This document shows positions 56,618-63,640 of a stretch of 64,000 nt of DNA, in pieces. The stretch is from NCBI RefSeq assembly GCF_900109285.1, contig NZ_FNZQ01000004.1, positions 289,774 through 353,773 on the forward strand, given 5' to 3'. The stretch comes from Jannaschia helgolandensis. GTDB lineage: Bacteria > Pseudomonadota > Alphaproteobacteria > Rhodobacterales > Rhodobacteraceae. Numbering within the stretch: the first letter of the stretch is position 1; each line of letters starts with the position of its first letter. Below the pieces are notes generated by a model. The model was not told where the DNA came from and searched no databases. It worked only from the letters and a program-made list of their open reading frames with translations. The position numbers were made by a program, and so were the translations under genes.

Positions 56618-57606
56618 GCGGCCATCATCCGTGCAATGTCGCACAGGCGGACGGCATAACCGAATTCATTGTCATACCACGCATAAATTTTCAGATGCGT
56701 GCCCTGCACCACCACCGTCGATGGCCCGTCGATCACCACGGAGCGTCGGTCGTTCAGGTAATCGGAACTGACCAGGGGACGGTCCTCCAACCCCAGAATA
56801 CCTGCCATGGACCCGGCTTCGGCTGCGCGGAAGGCATCGTTTACCTCCTCCGCCGTGACATTCCCTGCCATCTCGAAGGCACAGTCGGTCAGCGAAGCGT
56901 TCAGGAGCGGCACGCGAACCGCATGGCCCATCAGGCGGCCTTCCAGATCGGGGAAGATATCCATGATCGCTTTGGCCGATCCGGTCGTTGTCGGCACCAG
57001 ATTGGTCAAGGCCGAACGGGCGCGGCGCGGATCCTTGTGAACACGGTCGACCATCGTCTGCGTATTGGTCACGTCGTGGATGGTCGTAAAGCTGCCGTGT
57101 CTGATGCCAAAGGCATCGCGCAGGACGGCCACAATCGGCGCGAGGCAGTTGGTGGTGCAACTGGCCGCCGTCACCAGCCGCTGCGATCCGTCGTAGCGGT
57201 CGTGATTTACCCCGTAAACAAGGTTCAGCGCGCCATCGCCCTTGACCGGGGCAGATACCAGGACGCTTGCGATCCCGGCGTCCCAATAGGGCTGGATCGT
57301 GGCTTGGGTCTTGAAGGTGCCGGTGCAGTCGATGACCATATCGACACCGTTCAGCGGAAGATCCGCAATCGTGCGGCGGTTGGTGAATGGGATGCGGTCA
57401 TTGCCCAGAACCAGCATGTCGCCCTGCGCGTGACATGCGCGCGACCAGCGTCCGTGAACGCTGTCGAATTCCATGAGCAGGGCGTGTTGCTCGGCATCGC
57501 CACCCGCGTCGTTAACGCCGACGATCTCGATCTGTCCCGGTTGGTCCAGCAATTCGCGCAGGGCGAGCTTTCCGATACGACCGAGACCGTTCAGGATTGC
57601 TTTCAT
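56614..57606 (-). CDS. ArsJ-associated glyceraldehyde-3-phosphate dehydrogenase
   Basis: The 330-residue enzyme has the NAD-binding GLGRIGKLALREL and catalytic AASCTTNCLAP (Cys near residue 150), KDPRRARSALTNLVPTTTGSAKA and a C-terminal WYDNEFGYAVRL. In the ArsJ pathway this enzyme uses arsenate instead of phosphate, giving 1-arseno-3-phosphoglycerate for export. Overlap with arsJ shows translational coupling. A Pho box lies 43 bases upstream of its start. No arsR is found next to it. Confidence 0.94.
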   Translation of the reverse strand: MKAILNGLGRIGKLALRELLDQPGQIEIVGVNDAGGDAEQHALLMEFDSVHGRWSRACHAQGDMLVLGNDRIPFTNRRTIADLPLNGVDMVIDCTGTFKTQATIQPYWDAGIASVLVSAPVKGDGALNLVYGVNHDRYDGSQRLVTAASCTTNCLAPIVAVLRDAFGIRHGSFTTIHDVTNTQTMVDRVHKDPRRARSALTNLVPTTTGSAKAIMDIFPDLEGRLMGHAVRVPLLNASLTDCAFEMAGNVTAEEVNDAFRAAEAGSMAGILGLEDRPLVSSDYLNDRRSVVIDGPSTVVVQGTHLKIYAWYDNEFGYAVRLCDIARMMAA

Positions 57607-57648
57607 TAGTCATCTCCGGCCGCAATGTGGGTCGGATAGGCGACTTGC

Positions 57649-57666
57649 ATGACAATTTGGTGACAG
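57649..57666 (-). promoter_or_regulatory. Pho box before the GAPDH-arsJ operon
   Basis: The minus strand reads CTGTCACCAAATTGTCAT. It matches 15 of 18 positions of the PhoB consensus CTGTCATAWAWCTGTCAY, with the two TGTCA repeats 11 bases apart. A -10-like TATCCG starts 10 bases downstream, the usual position for PhoB-activated promoters. This suggests induction by phosphate limitation. Confidence 0.6.
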
Positions 57667-57721
57667 TCACGATGCCGTCACGCTTTTCTTGCTGAAAATC
57701 CCGGTATAAGACGCGGCGCAC

Positions 57722-57811
57722 GGGGGTGTGGCCGAGCGGTCGAAGGCACCGGTCTTGAAAACCGGCAGGCGCGAGAGTGTCTCGTGGGTTCGAATCCCAC
57801 CGCCCCCGCCA
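57722..57811 (+). tRNA. tRNA-Ser (UGA)
   Basis: The 90-nt sequence folds as a type II tRNA: acceptor GGGGGTG/CGCCCCC with G73 and encoded CCA, long variable arm (CGCGAGAGTGTCTCG), T-loop TTCGAAT and anticodon loop CTTGAAA giving UGA for serine. It marks the boundary between the core genome and the mobile region that fills the rest of the window. Confidence 0.95.
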
Positions 57812-57893
57812 TCTTCCCTTTTCTCTCTGAGGTGTCCTCTATTTCACCGCAATTTCTGCCGTCTTTCCGCGGGTTAGCATTATGCCCGCTGAG

Positions 57894-58140
57894 GGTGCTG
57901 TCAGAACAAATCGACTTGAGGCGGGCAGGTCTGTTTCATAGCCTTTGCTCATGACAAAACCTGACCCGTTCAAGTATTTTCACAGATGCTCCGAAGTCAT
58001 TCGCCTGGCGGTGATGATGTACGTCCGCTTCCCACTTTCGTTTCGAAACGTCGAAGATCTATTGCACCAGCGTGGCATCGACATCAGTCACGAAACGGTG
58101 CGGTATTGGTGGAATCGTTTTGGCACGATGCTGTCCTTGC
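57894..58140 (+). mobile_element. Left part of an IS6-family insertion sequence
   Basis: The left terminal sequence starts near 57894 with GGTGCTGTCAGAACAAA, similar in form to IS6-type ends (GGCACTGTTGCAAA). It is followed by the start of the transposase gene. Homology ends near 58135 and no right end is found in the window, so the element is truncated, apparently by the mobilisable element beside it. Confidence 0.65.
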
Positions 58141-58205
58141 AGAGACTGGTTCGAATCCGCCTGACAGAACCACCGATATCGCGACATACTTATATTAAGA
58201 TATAA
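57951..58205 (+). pseudogene. Truncated IS6-family transposase
   Basis: The first about 60 residues (FKYFHRCSEVIRLAVMMYVR, then LSFRNVEDLLHQRGIDISHETV) are the N-terminal and helix-turn-helix part of an IS6 transposase. The expected length is about 230 residues; the DDE catalytic domain is missing, and the last 25 residues are unrelated read-through. Confidence 0.85.
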
Positions 58206-58210
58206 ATGGC

Positions 58211-58251
58211 GCACCTTGAAGAAGAAAGTTCGAACACTCTCTTCGAGGTGC
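58211..58251. repeat. Inverted repeat upstream of mobC, possible oriT
   Basis: GCACCTTGAAGA (58211-58222) and TCTTCGAGGTGC (58240-58251) form a 12-base inverted repeat with one mismatch. The 17-base loop contains the perfect palindrome GTTCGAAC (58228-58235). It lies 58 bases upstream of mobC, where transfer origins of MobC/relaxase modules usually sit. The nick site cannot be identified by eye. Confidence 0.45.
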
Positions 58252-58308
58252 TGGCGGAATGGGAGCGCCACCTCACGCATTTAGACCTTCATGGTCTGGA
58301 GCGTGACG

Positions 58309-58797
58309 ATGACGAACATCAGACATAACTTCAATGGCTTAGCAGACTGGCGGCTTCCTGACGTGCAGGAGCCAGTGAAAGCGCCTGCTGCAACGCCAAC
58401 GTCCAAGAAACCCAAGCCCTTTTCCCTGCGCCTTAGTTTCGACGAGCGGGCACGGCTTGAGCAGGATGCCTCCGGCATGGCGCTCGGGGCGTATATCCGC
58501 GACCGGCTTTTCGGCGAGGATGCTGCACCGCGTAAAACGCGCGGGCATTTTCCGGTGAAGGATTATGCTGCGCTCGGGCGCGTTCTGGCTGCCCTCGGTC
58601 AGTCGCGCCTGTCCAGCAACCTGAACCAGCTCGCCAAGGCGGTGAACACGGGTTCGCTGCCTGTCACACCGGAAACCGAAGGCGATCTGCGGCAAGCCTG
58701 CAAGGACGTGCAGGCGATGCGGCGCGATCTGCTTATCGCGCTCGGCCTGCACGAAACGGGGTCAGGCTCCAAGGCCGGATGGGATTTGAAGCCATGA
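58309..58797 (+). CDS. MobC-like relaxosome accessory protein
   Basis: The 162-residue protein has the MobC arrangement: PFSLRLSFDERARLEQDASGMALGAYIRDRLFG (a ribbon-helix-helix-like DNA-binding start) and LAALGQSRLSSNLNQLAKAVNTG, typical of plasmid mobilisation relaxosome proteins. It should bind the transfer origin and help the relaxase. The start at 58309 has TGGAGCGTGACG upstream. Its TGA overlaps the relaxase ATG. Confidence 0.85.
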   Translation: MTNIRHNFNGLADWRLPDVQEPVKAPAATPTSKKPKPFSLRLSFDERARLEQDASGMALGAYIRDRLFGEDAAPRKTRGHFPVKDYAALGRVLAALGQSRLSSNLNQLAKAVNTGSLPVTPETEGDLRQACKDVQAMRRDLLIALGLHETGSGSKAGWDLKP

Positions 58798-60107
58798 TCC
58801 TCAAGGCCAAAGAGCGCGGCGGCGGCGCACAACTCGCCCGTTATCTGCTTTCGATGCGCGATAACGATCATGTCGAGCTGCACGAGGTGCGCGGCTTCGT
58901 CGGCGATGATTTGCTGTCCGCCTTCCGCGAAGTCGATGCCATCGCCAACGGCACGCGCTGCGAGAATTATCTGTTCTCGGCCAGCCTCAACCCGCTTGGC
59001 GGGGAAACCGTCACAACCTCCGATTTCGAGAACGCCGCCGATGAGGTCGAGCGCAAGCTCGGCCTCGAAGGTCAGCCCCGCGCTATCGTCTTTCATGAGA
59101 AAGACGGGCGACGGCACGCGCATGTCGTCTGGTCACGGATTGAGGCCGAACAGATGCGGGCGATCAACCTGCCGCATTACAAGATGCGGCTGCGGGACGT
59201 GTCGCGTGAACTGTTCCGCGCTCATGGCTGGGAAATGCCGAAGGGGCTGCGCGACTGGCGGGAGCGCGATCCGCTCGGCTACACACGCGAAGAATGGCAG
59301 CAGGCGCGGCGCGTCGGCCTTGATCCCAAGCAGCTCAAGTCGCTGTTTCAGGAATGCTGGAACCGCTCGGACACCGGCACAGCCTTCGCCCAGGCCCTCA
59401 AGGAACGCGGCTTTATGCTCGCGCGCGGCGACCGGCGCGGCTTTGTCGCCGTCGATTATCGCGGCGAAGTCTATGCGGTGGCACGGCAAGCGGGCGTGAA
59501 GACCAAAGAGGTTGCCGCGCGGCTCGGCGATCCCGAAGCCTTCCCCTCGGTCGATGAAGCCCGCACCTACATCGCCGCCCGCATGTCGGAGCGGATCAAG
59601 GGCTTCATCCGTCAAGCGGAGCTTGAAGCCGGACAGGGCCGCAAGGCCCTGGACGCGGAACGCAGCGAACTGGCCGCGCGGCACCAGCAGGAACGGCAAG
59701 CTCTCAAGGATACACATGAAAAGCGCTGGATCGCGGAAACCAAGGCGCGGGCAGCACGGCTGCCGCGCGGGTTTTCCGGCATCTGGCACCGCCTGACCGG
59801 CAAATACAGCAAGATCAAGCAGCGCAATGAGCGGGAAGCGTGGGCCGCGCATGTGCGGGATCGCGCCGAACGCGATGGCCTGATCGCTAGCCAGCTCGAT
59901 GAACGCCGCACGCTGCAAGACCGGATTCGACAGCAACGCGAACGCCAGCAAGCCGATCTGCTCCTGCTGCGCGAGGATGTCGCCCGCTACCAGACCATGG
60001 CCTTGCCGGAGCGCGAGGCACAGCGGCCCGAACCGGAAACGCAATGCGACAAACTCAAGGAACAACGCAGCCGCGACAGGACGCGGGATCGCGGATTTGA
60101 ACGATAG
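58794..60107 (+). CDS. Relaxase/mobilisation nuclease
   Basis: The 437-residue protein starts MILKAKERGGGAQLARYLL and contains the metal-binding motif GRRHAHVVWSR (His-rich, near residue 110), as in MobP/MobL-like relaxases. The C-terminal 200 residues are charged coiled coil. It would nick the transfer origin and pilot the DNA strand. No type IV secretion or coupling protein genes are seen, so the element could only be mobilised by a helper. Confidence 0.9.
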   Translation: MILKAKERGGGAQLARYLLSMRDNDHVELHEVRGFVGDDLLSAFREVDAIANGTRCENYLFSASLNPLGGETVTTSDFENAADEVERKLGLEGQPRAIVFHEKDGRRHAHVVWSRIEAEQMRAINLPHYKMRLRDVSRELFRAHGWEMPKGLRDWRERDPLGYTREEWQQARRVGLDPKQLKSLFQECWNRSDTGTAFAQALKERGFMLARGDRRGFVAVDYRGEVYAVARQAGVKTKEVAARLGDPEAFPSVDEARTYIAARMSERIKGFIRQAELEAGQGRKALDAERSELAARHQQERQALKDTHEKRWIAETKARAARLPRGFSGIWHRLTGKYSKIKQRNEREAWAAHVRDRAERDGLIASQLDERRTLQDRIRQQRERQQADLLLLREDVARYQTMALPEREAQRPEPETQCDKLKEQRSRDRTRDRGFER

Positions 60108-60123
60108 CGAAAGGAGAAACGCA

Positions 60124-60534
60124 ATGCGCGAAGAAGATGAAATGATGAAATTTGTCGCCTATCGGGCGGAACTCAAGAAAGCGCTGGAGCGCGTCGGCGA
60201 ACAGATGGACTACATTGAAGCTAGCGGAATCGTGGAGCATGGCGGCGATGAACCAAGAAAACGCATCGGCCTGTCACTGCCATATTCTGTCCTTCACATG
60301 GCGCGGTTTCTGGCGGTCATGGAGGCAGAACTCATGCCCGCGTCCTTAACGCTGTGGAACAATGCCGAAACCTCGGGGCGCCGGAACGCCGCACTGCATG
60401 CAAGACTCGAAAGGCAAGCGCGACGTTATCTCGAAACACGTATCGAAAACCTGTTATTCGACGAATTGAACCGGCTTTACGCGCGCGTGGTAGGAGATAA
60501 TTCCGGCAAAAAGGATGCGTCGGGGTCATCATAA
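60124..60534 (+). CDS. Conserved small protein following the relaxase
   Basis: The 136-residue protein has a strong ribosome-binding site (AAAGGAGAAACGCA) 17 bases after the relaxase gene. It is charged and helical (FVAYRAELKKALERVGEQMD; LERQARRYLETRIENLLFDELNRLY). I do not recognise a family. Its position suggests a role in the mobilisation module. Confidence 0.6.
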   Translation: MREEDEMMKFVAYRAELKKALERVGEQMDYIEASGIVEHGGDEPRKRIGLSLPYSVLHMARFLAVMEAELMPASLTLWNNAETSGRRNAALHARLERQARRYLETRIENLLFDELNRLYARVVGDNSGKKDASGSS

Positions 60535-60731
60535 GCAAGTCCGACTGTATCACCTATGTTGCGCGCCGCGCCTATGGTGCAGCGCAGCGTTGATCCGTCG
60601 AAGATATGGAAAGCCGTCCTCAAGAGCGGATTTCTGTGCCTAATAAGTCACCTAGGCGAAAAACGCGTAGTCAATTGTTCCGAGGCTTCAAACCCGTCTG
60701 TCAGATGCGCGACTGGAAATTGATGGTAGTG
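60535..60731. other. Intergenic region without recognisable gene
   Basis: These 197 bases lie between two convergent genes. GC content drops toward the right. I see no coding frame of note and no clear terminator. Confidence 0.4.
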
Positions 60732-61082
60732 TTAAAGTGTATGAGATAGAGACGGCGAAATATCTGCTCCAGAAGAAGGCATAGAACTCTCATCTTTCCA
60801 CTGCAGCAGCTTATCCATAATGCGATCCCCTATATCCTCAGGATCCGCTTCTAGAATATCTTCATATTCTCCATAATCGATACCAAATGCCTGAAGCACA
60901 ATTGAAGTCATTTCCTCAAAGCCTAAATTTCCGCTATCTTCATGCAAGGTCATTGCTCCGAGACTGTCAGTAATATTCTGCGGTATGCCAGCTTCCTTGC
61001 CCCATTTATCAAGGGAATCCGTATCACCTGCATTTATAGCATCAGTTATTTTTTCCAAGCTTTCCTCAAATAAATTCGACAT
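60732..61082 (-). CDS. Acidic AT-rich cargo protein of unknown function
   Basis: The 116-residue protein is acidic (many D and E; DYGEYEDILEADPEDIGDRI) and has no recognised domain. A good ribosome-binding site, AGGAGTTACC, precedes the ATG. GC content is about 42% (76 of 180 bases at 60841-61020), much lower than the flanking mob genes. It looks like independently acquired cargo. An immunity or anti-defence role is conceivable but has no direct support. Confidence 0.6.
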   Translation of the reverse strand: MSNLFEESLEKITDAINAGDTDSLDKWGKEAGIPQNITDSLGAMTLHEDSGNLGFEEMTSIVLQAFGIDYGEYEDILEADPEDIGDRIMDKLLQWKDESSMPSSGADISPSLSHTL

Positions 61083-61607
61083 TGGTAACTCCTGTTTTTA
61101 TAGAATAAAATATATCAATAATAAATTAATATGTACTTAATATGAGTTAAATAAATATCAGAAATATTAAACAAAAATTCACAACTTCCGAGATTTGGAA
61201 ATATATTTGGGTTGCCAGAGCAGAAGTATAAAGGGAGAACTGCATGATATCCGCTGAACGCGGTTATCACATTGGTAACGTTACGCCCTGTTTTTCTCCC
61301 AGTATTTGGCTTGCCGCAGTACCGCGTTCAGAACGATGCAAAAGGCCATGGGCCAGGTGTTGCTTCGTCGCGAGTGCAAAACGTGACCGGCAGACAGCTC
61401 TAATGACGCAATCCCTCATTTCTTCCTCGCCCGTACATCGGCACTTCCGGAAATCATGAATGGCAGAAAGGGCTGCGCATGCGGCCAAGGCGGTGTGCCT
61501 GCTTCACTTCGTTGCGCCCGAAGGTGTCCGATTGCAGCCGCTTCCTGCGCCTCCTGATCCCGAGAAGGCCCGACTTGGTTGGGTCGCAAACGGAAAAGGA
61601 GGATCAC
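61083..61607. other. AT-rich control region and unassigned leader
   Basis: The first part (61081-61200) has only about 20% GC (24 of 120 bases), the lowest in the window, and should contain the promoter of the acidic cargo gene. From 61201 GC rises. AAGGGAGAACTGC precedes an ATG at 61244, but its 71-codon frame has no recognisable protein character, so it may be a broken gene start. A perfect palindrome GTAACGTTAC lies at 61275-61284. Confidence 0.5.
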
Positions 61608-61811
61608 ATGATCACGCTTCTCACCATGCACGAACTGCACGGCCTGACGGCCCAGGAACTCGGCGAGCTGCACCAGCTCTTTTCGATGCTGCTGATCGAG
61701 ACAGAGCCCGACACGCCGGACCGCCGCAACATCCTAGCGAGCCTCGAAAACATCGAACGCGCCATAGGCTGCCAAGCTAGACCGGCGGCACGTCCTGCCC
61801 GTACCCGCTGA
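61608..61811 (+). CDS. Small conserved protein of alphaproteobacterial mobile elements
   Basis: The 67-residue protein is preceded by AAAAGGAGGATCAC, a nearly ideal ribosome-binding site. The helical block TAQELGELHQLFSMLLIET and DTPDRRNILASLENIERAI resemble a small hypothetical family often found near recombinase genes in this class (from memory). Function unknown. Confidence 0.6.
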   Translation: MITLLTMHELHGLTAQELGELHQLFSMLLIETEPDTPDRRNILASLENIERAIGCQARPAARPARTR

Positions 61812-61818
61812 ACAGCAT

Positions 61819-61846
61819 GTCGGGCGCGGCGGAAGCCGCGCCCGAC
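61819..61846. terminator. Hairpin 1 of a twin GGAA-loop pair
   Basis: GTCGGGCGCGGC-GGAA-GCCGCGCCCGAC is a perfect 12-pair stem with a GGAA loop, eight bases after the stop of the upstream small gene. There is no T tract on the plus side. With the second hairpin it likely ends convergent transcripts. Confidence 0.6.
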
Positions 61847-61867
61847 CAAAAGCAACCTCAAAAGGTA

Positions 61868-61891
61868 GCGGCTGGCCGGAAGGCCAGCCGC
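61868..61891 (-). terminator. Hairpin 2 of a twin GGAA-loop pair
   Basis: GCGGCTGGCC-GGAA-GGCCAGCCGC is a perfect 10-pair stem with the same loop. Read on the minus strand it is followed by TACCTTTT, so it can terminate the gene at 61905-62123. Confidence 0.6.
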
Positions 61892-61904
61892 GAAATTTAT
61901 CCCG

Positions 61905-62123
61905 CTAGAGCAAAGCAAGCTGCGGGGTCAGCTCGTCTTCCAGCTTGCTCCGGAAGGTTGCGAGGGCTGGATTCCGGTCAAACCGCTCCTGCTTGTCGCA
62001 CCGCTCCAGCAGGCGCTGAATTGCCCATCTGCGGGCGGCCAGATCGCTTTTGAAGGCGATCCCGTCCCAAACGGTCGCAGGGCCGCCAGAGCCGGAATCC
62101 GGCGCGTTGAAGTCGCGGGCCAC
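61905..62123 (-). CDS. Small protein convergent with the previous gene, unknown
   Basis: The 72-residue product starts with GTG at 62123 and has the ribosome-binding region AGGAAAAGGATTCTGGCAC. FKSDLAARRWAIQRLLERCDKQERF looks like a genuine helical protein. I do not recognise the family. A twin hairpin follows its stop. Confidence 0.5.
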   Translation of the reverse strand: MARDFNAPDSGSGGPATVWDGIAFKSDLAARRWAIQRLLERCDKQERFDRNPALATFRSKLEDELTPQLALL

Positions 62124-62243
62124 GTGCCAGAATCCTTTTCCTGTCCTATAAAGGCGGATGGTGGCGGAATAACCCCTATGCTCGACCCTGATCTTTTCGG
62201 TGATGTTGTCGAGGACGCCGTGCTTGTTGCAGCTCGCACCCCA

Positions 62244-63496
62244 AAGGCTCCCAGCTTGTCGAGAACCTGCTCGCCTCGGTCTCGCAGCATCAGCGTCAGA
62301 AAAACGGCGAGCAGACTATCAACCGGATGCGCGCGCGGACGCAGAACGGCTATTGGGTATTTCAGGCTCCGGTCGGCTACCGCTATGACCGGACAGGCGG
62401 TCACGGCAAGATTCTTGTCCGTGACGAGCCGAAAGCCTCGATCCTGCAAGAGGCCCTTGAAGGCTACGCCTCGGGCCGCTTCGAAACGCAGGTCGAAGTG
62501 AAGCGCTTTCTTGAGCGCCAACCGTCATGGCCGAAAGACCTGCCGAACGGCGAGATTCGGAATCAGCGCGTCTATGAGCTGCTGACCCGCGTGATCTATG
62601 CGGGCTACGTCGAAGTCCCAAATTGGGGCGTCAGCCTTCGGGAGGGTAAGCATGAGGGGCTGATCAGCCTAGCAACCTTCGAAAAGATACAGGACCGGCT
62701 CCAGAGTACGGCCAAGGCTCCGGCGCGCAAAGATATCAGCGCGGACTTCCCGTTACGGGGGTTCGTTCTGTGCAATGACTGCGGTAAGCCGCTGACGGCC
62801 TGCTGGTCAAAGGGAAAAAACCAGAAATATCCCTATTATCTCTGCCCCACGAAGGGCTGCGAGAGCTACCGCAAGTCGATCAAGCGCGACAGGCTCGAAG
62901 GTGAATTCGAAGAGCTTCTGAGCCGTCTGGAGCCCTCTAGGGGCCTGTTCGAGCTCGTCAGGGCCATGTTCAGGGACGCATGGGATATGCGCGCTGGACA
63001 GGCTTCTGAGGCCGTCGCAGGGCTAAAAAGCAGCATCCGGACACTGGATAAGCAGATTGATCAGCTTCTCGACCGGATCGTTGAGACGGGCAACGCTTCG
63101 GTAGTCAGAGCTTACGAGAAGAAGGTTGCGAAGTTGGAGCGTGAAAAGGCGCTGGCAGAGGAAAGCATCGTCGATATCGGCAAGCCAAGGCATACCTTCG
63201 AGGAGTCGTTCGAACACGCCCTCAAGTTTCTATCAAGCCCTTGGAAAATCTGGAAAAATGCCGACATCATCGGGCGGAAAACGGTCCTGAGGCTGGCATT
63301 TTCGCAGCCTCTGCCCTACTGCCGGAAAGAGGGACTTCGAACACCTGATTTAGCCTTCCCATTCAAGGCTTTAGCAGGAATTTCAACCCCAAAAAGTGAG
63401 ATGGCGCACCCGAGAGATGGGGTTGGATCGCTTTTAGATCAAAGGCTTGCGCGGAAAAGTTGGAAGTTTCAGGCCCTAAACATATCAATGGGTTAG
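62244..63496 (+). pseudogene. Large serine recombinase without catalytic domain
   Basis: The open frame contains the long linker helix (QLVENLLASVSQHQRQKNG), the Recombinase domain (GYWVFQAPVGYRYDR; RVYELLTRVIYAGYVEVP), the zinc-ribbon (GFVLCNDCGKPLTACW...YYLCPTKGCESY), a coiled coil, and a C-terminal end typical of the family (LAFSQPLPYCRKEGLRTPDLAFPF). The N-terminal resolvase domain of about 130 residues with the active-site serine is absent; the upstream sequence is unrelated. The first in-frame ATG is at 62327. It cannot be active as a recombinase. Confidence 0.85.
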
Positions 63497-63640
63497 GATG
63501 CGGGCTTCCAACTTTTTCGCAGCACTATTTCGGTTGATGCAGTTTCCCGATCGACCTACGACCTGATCACCGGCATGCTCCGATTGCACAGGATGAAGAG
63601 AGTCACAGGATGCATCTTAAGGGACTGATAACCGGCTGCG

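Noticed and set aside
58146..58176. GGTTCGAATCC similar to a tRNA T-arm
   Set aside because: Flanking bases do not form the T stem or an acceptor stem, so it is not a tRNA; an att remnant cannot be shown.
58206..58328. 40-codon frame MAHLEEESSNTLFEVLAEWE
   Set aside because: It lies over the inverted repeat before mobC, has no ribosome-binding site and overlaps the mobC start in another frame.
61244..61459. Small gene with a good ribosome-binding site at 61244
   Set aside because: The 71-codon product (cysteine- and arginine-rich, no pattern) has no protein-like character, although AAGGGAG precedes the ATG. At best a broken gene start.
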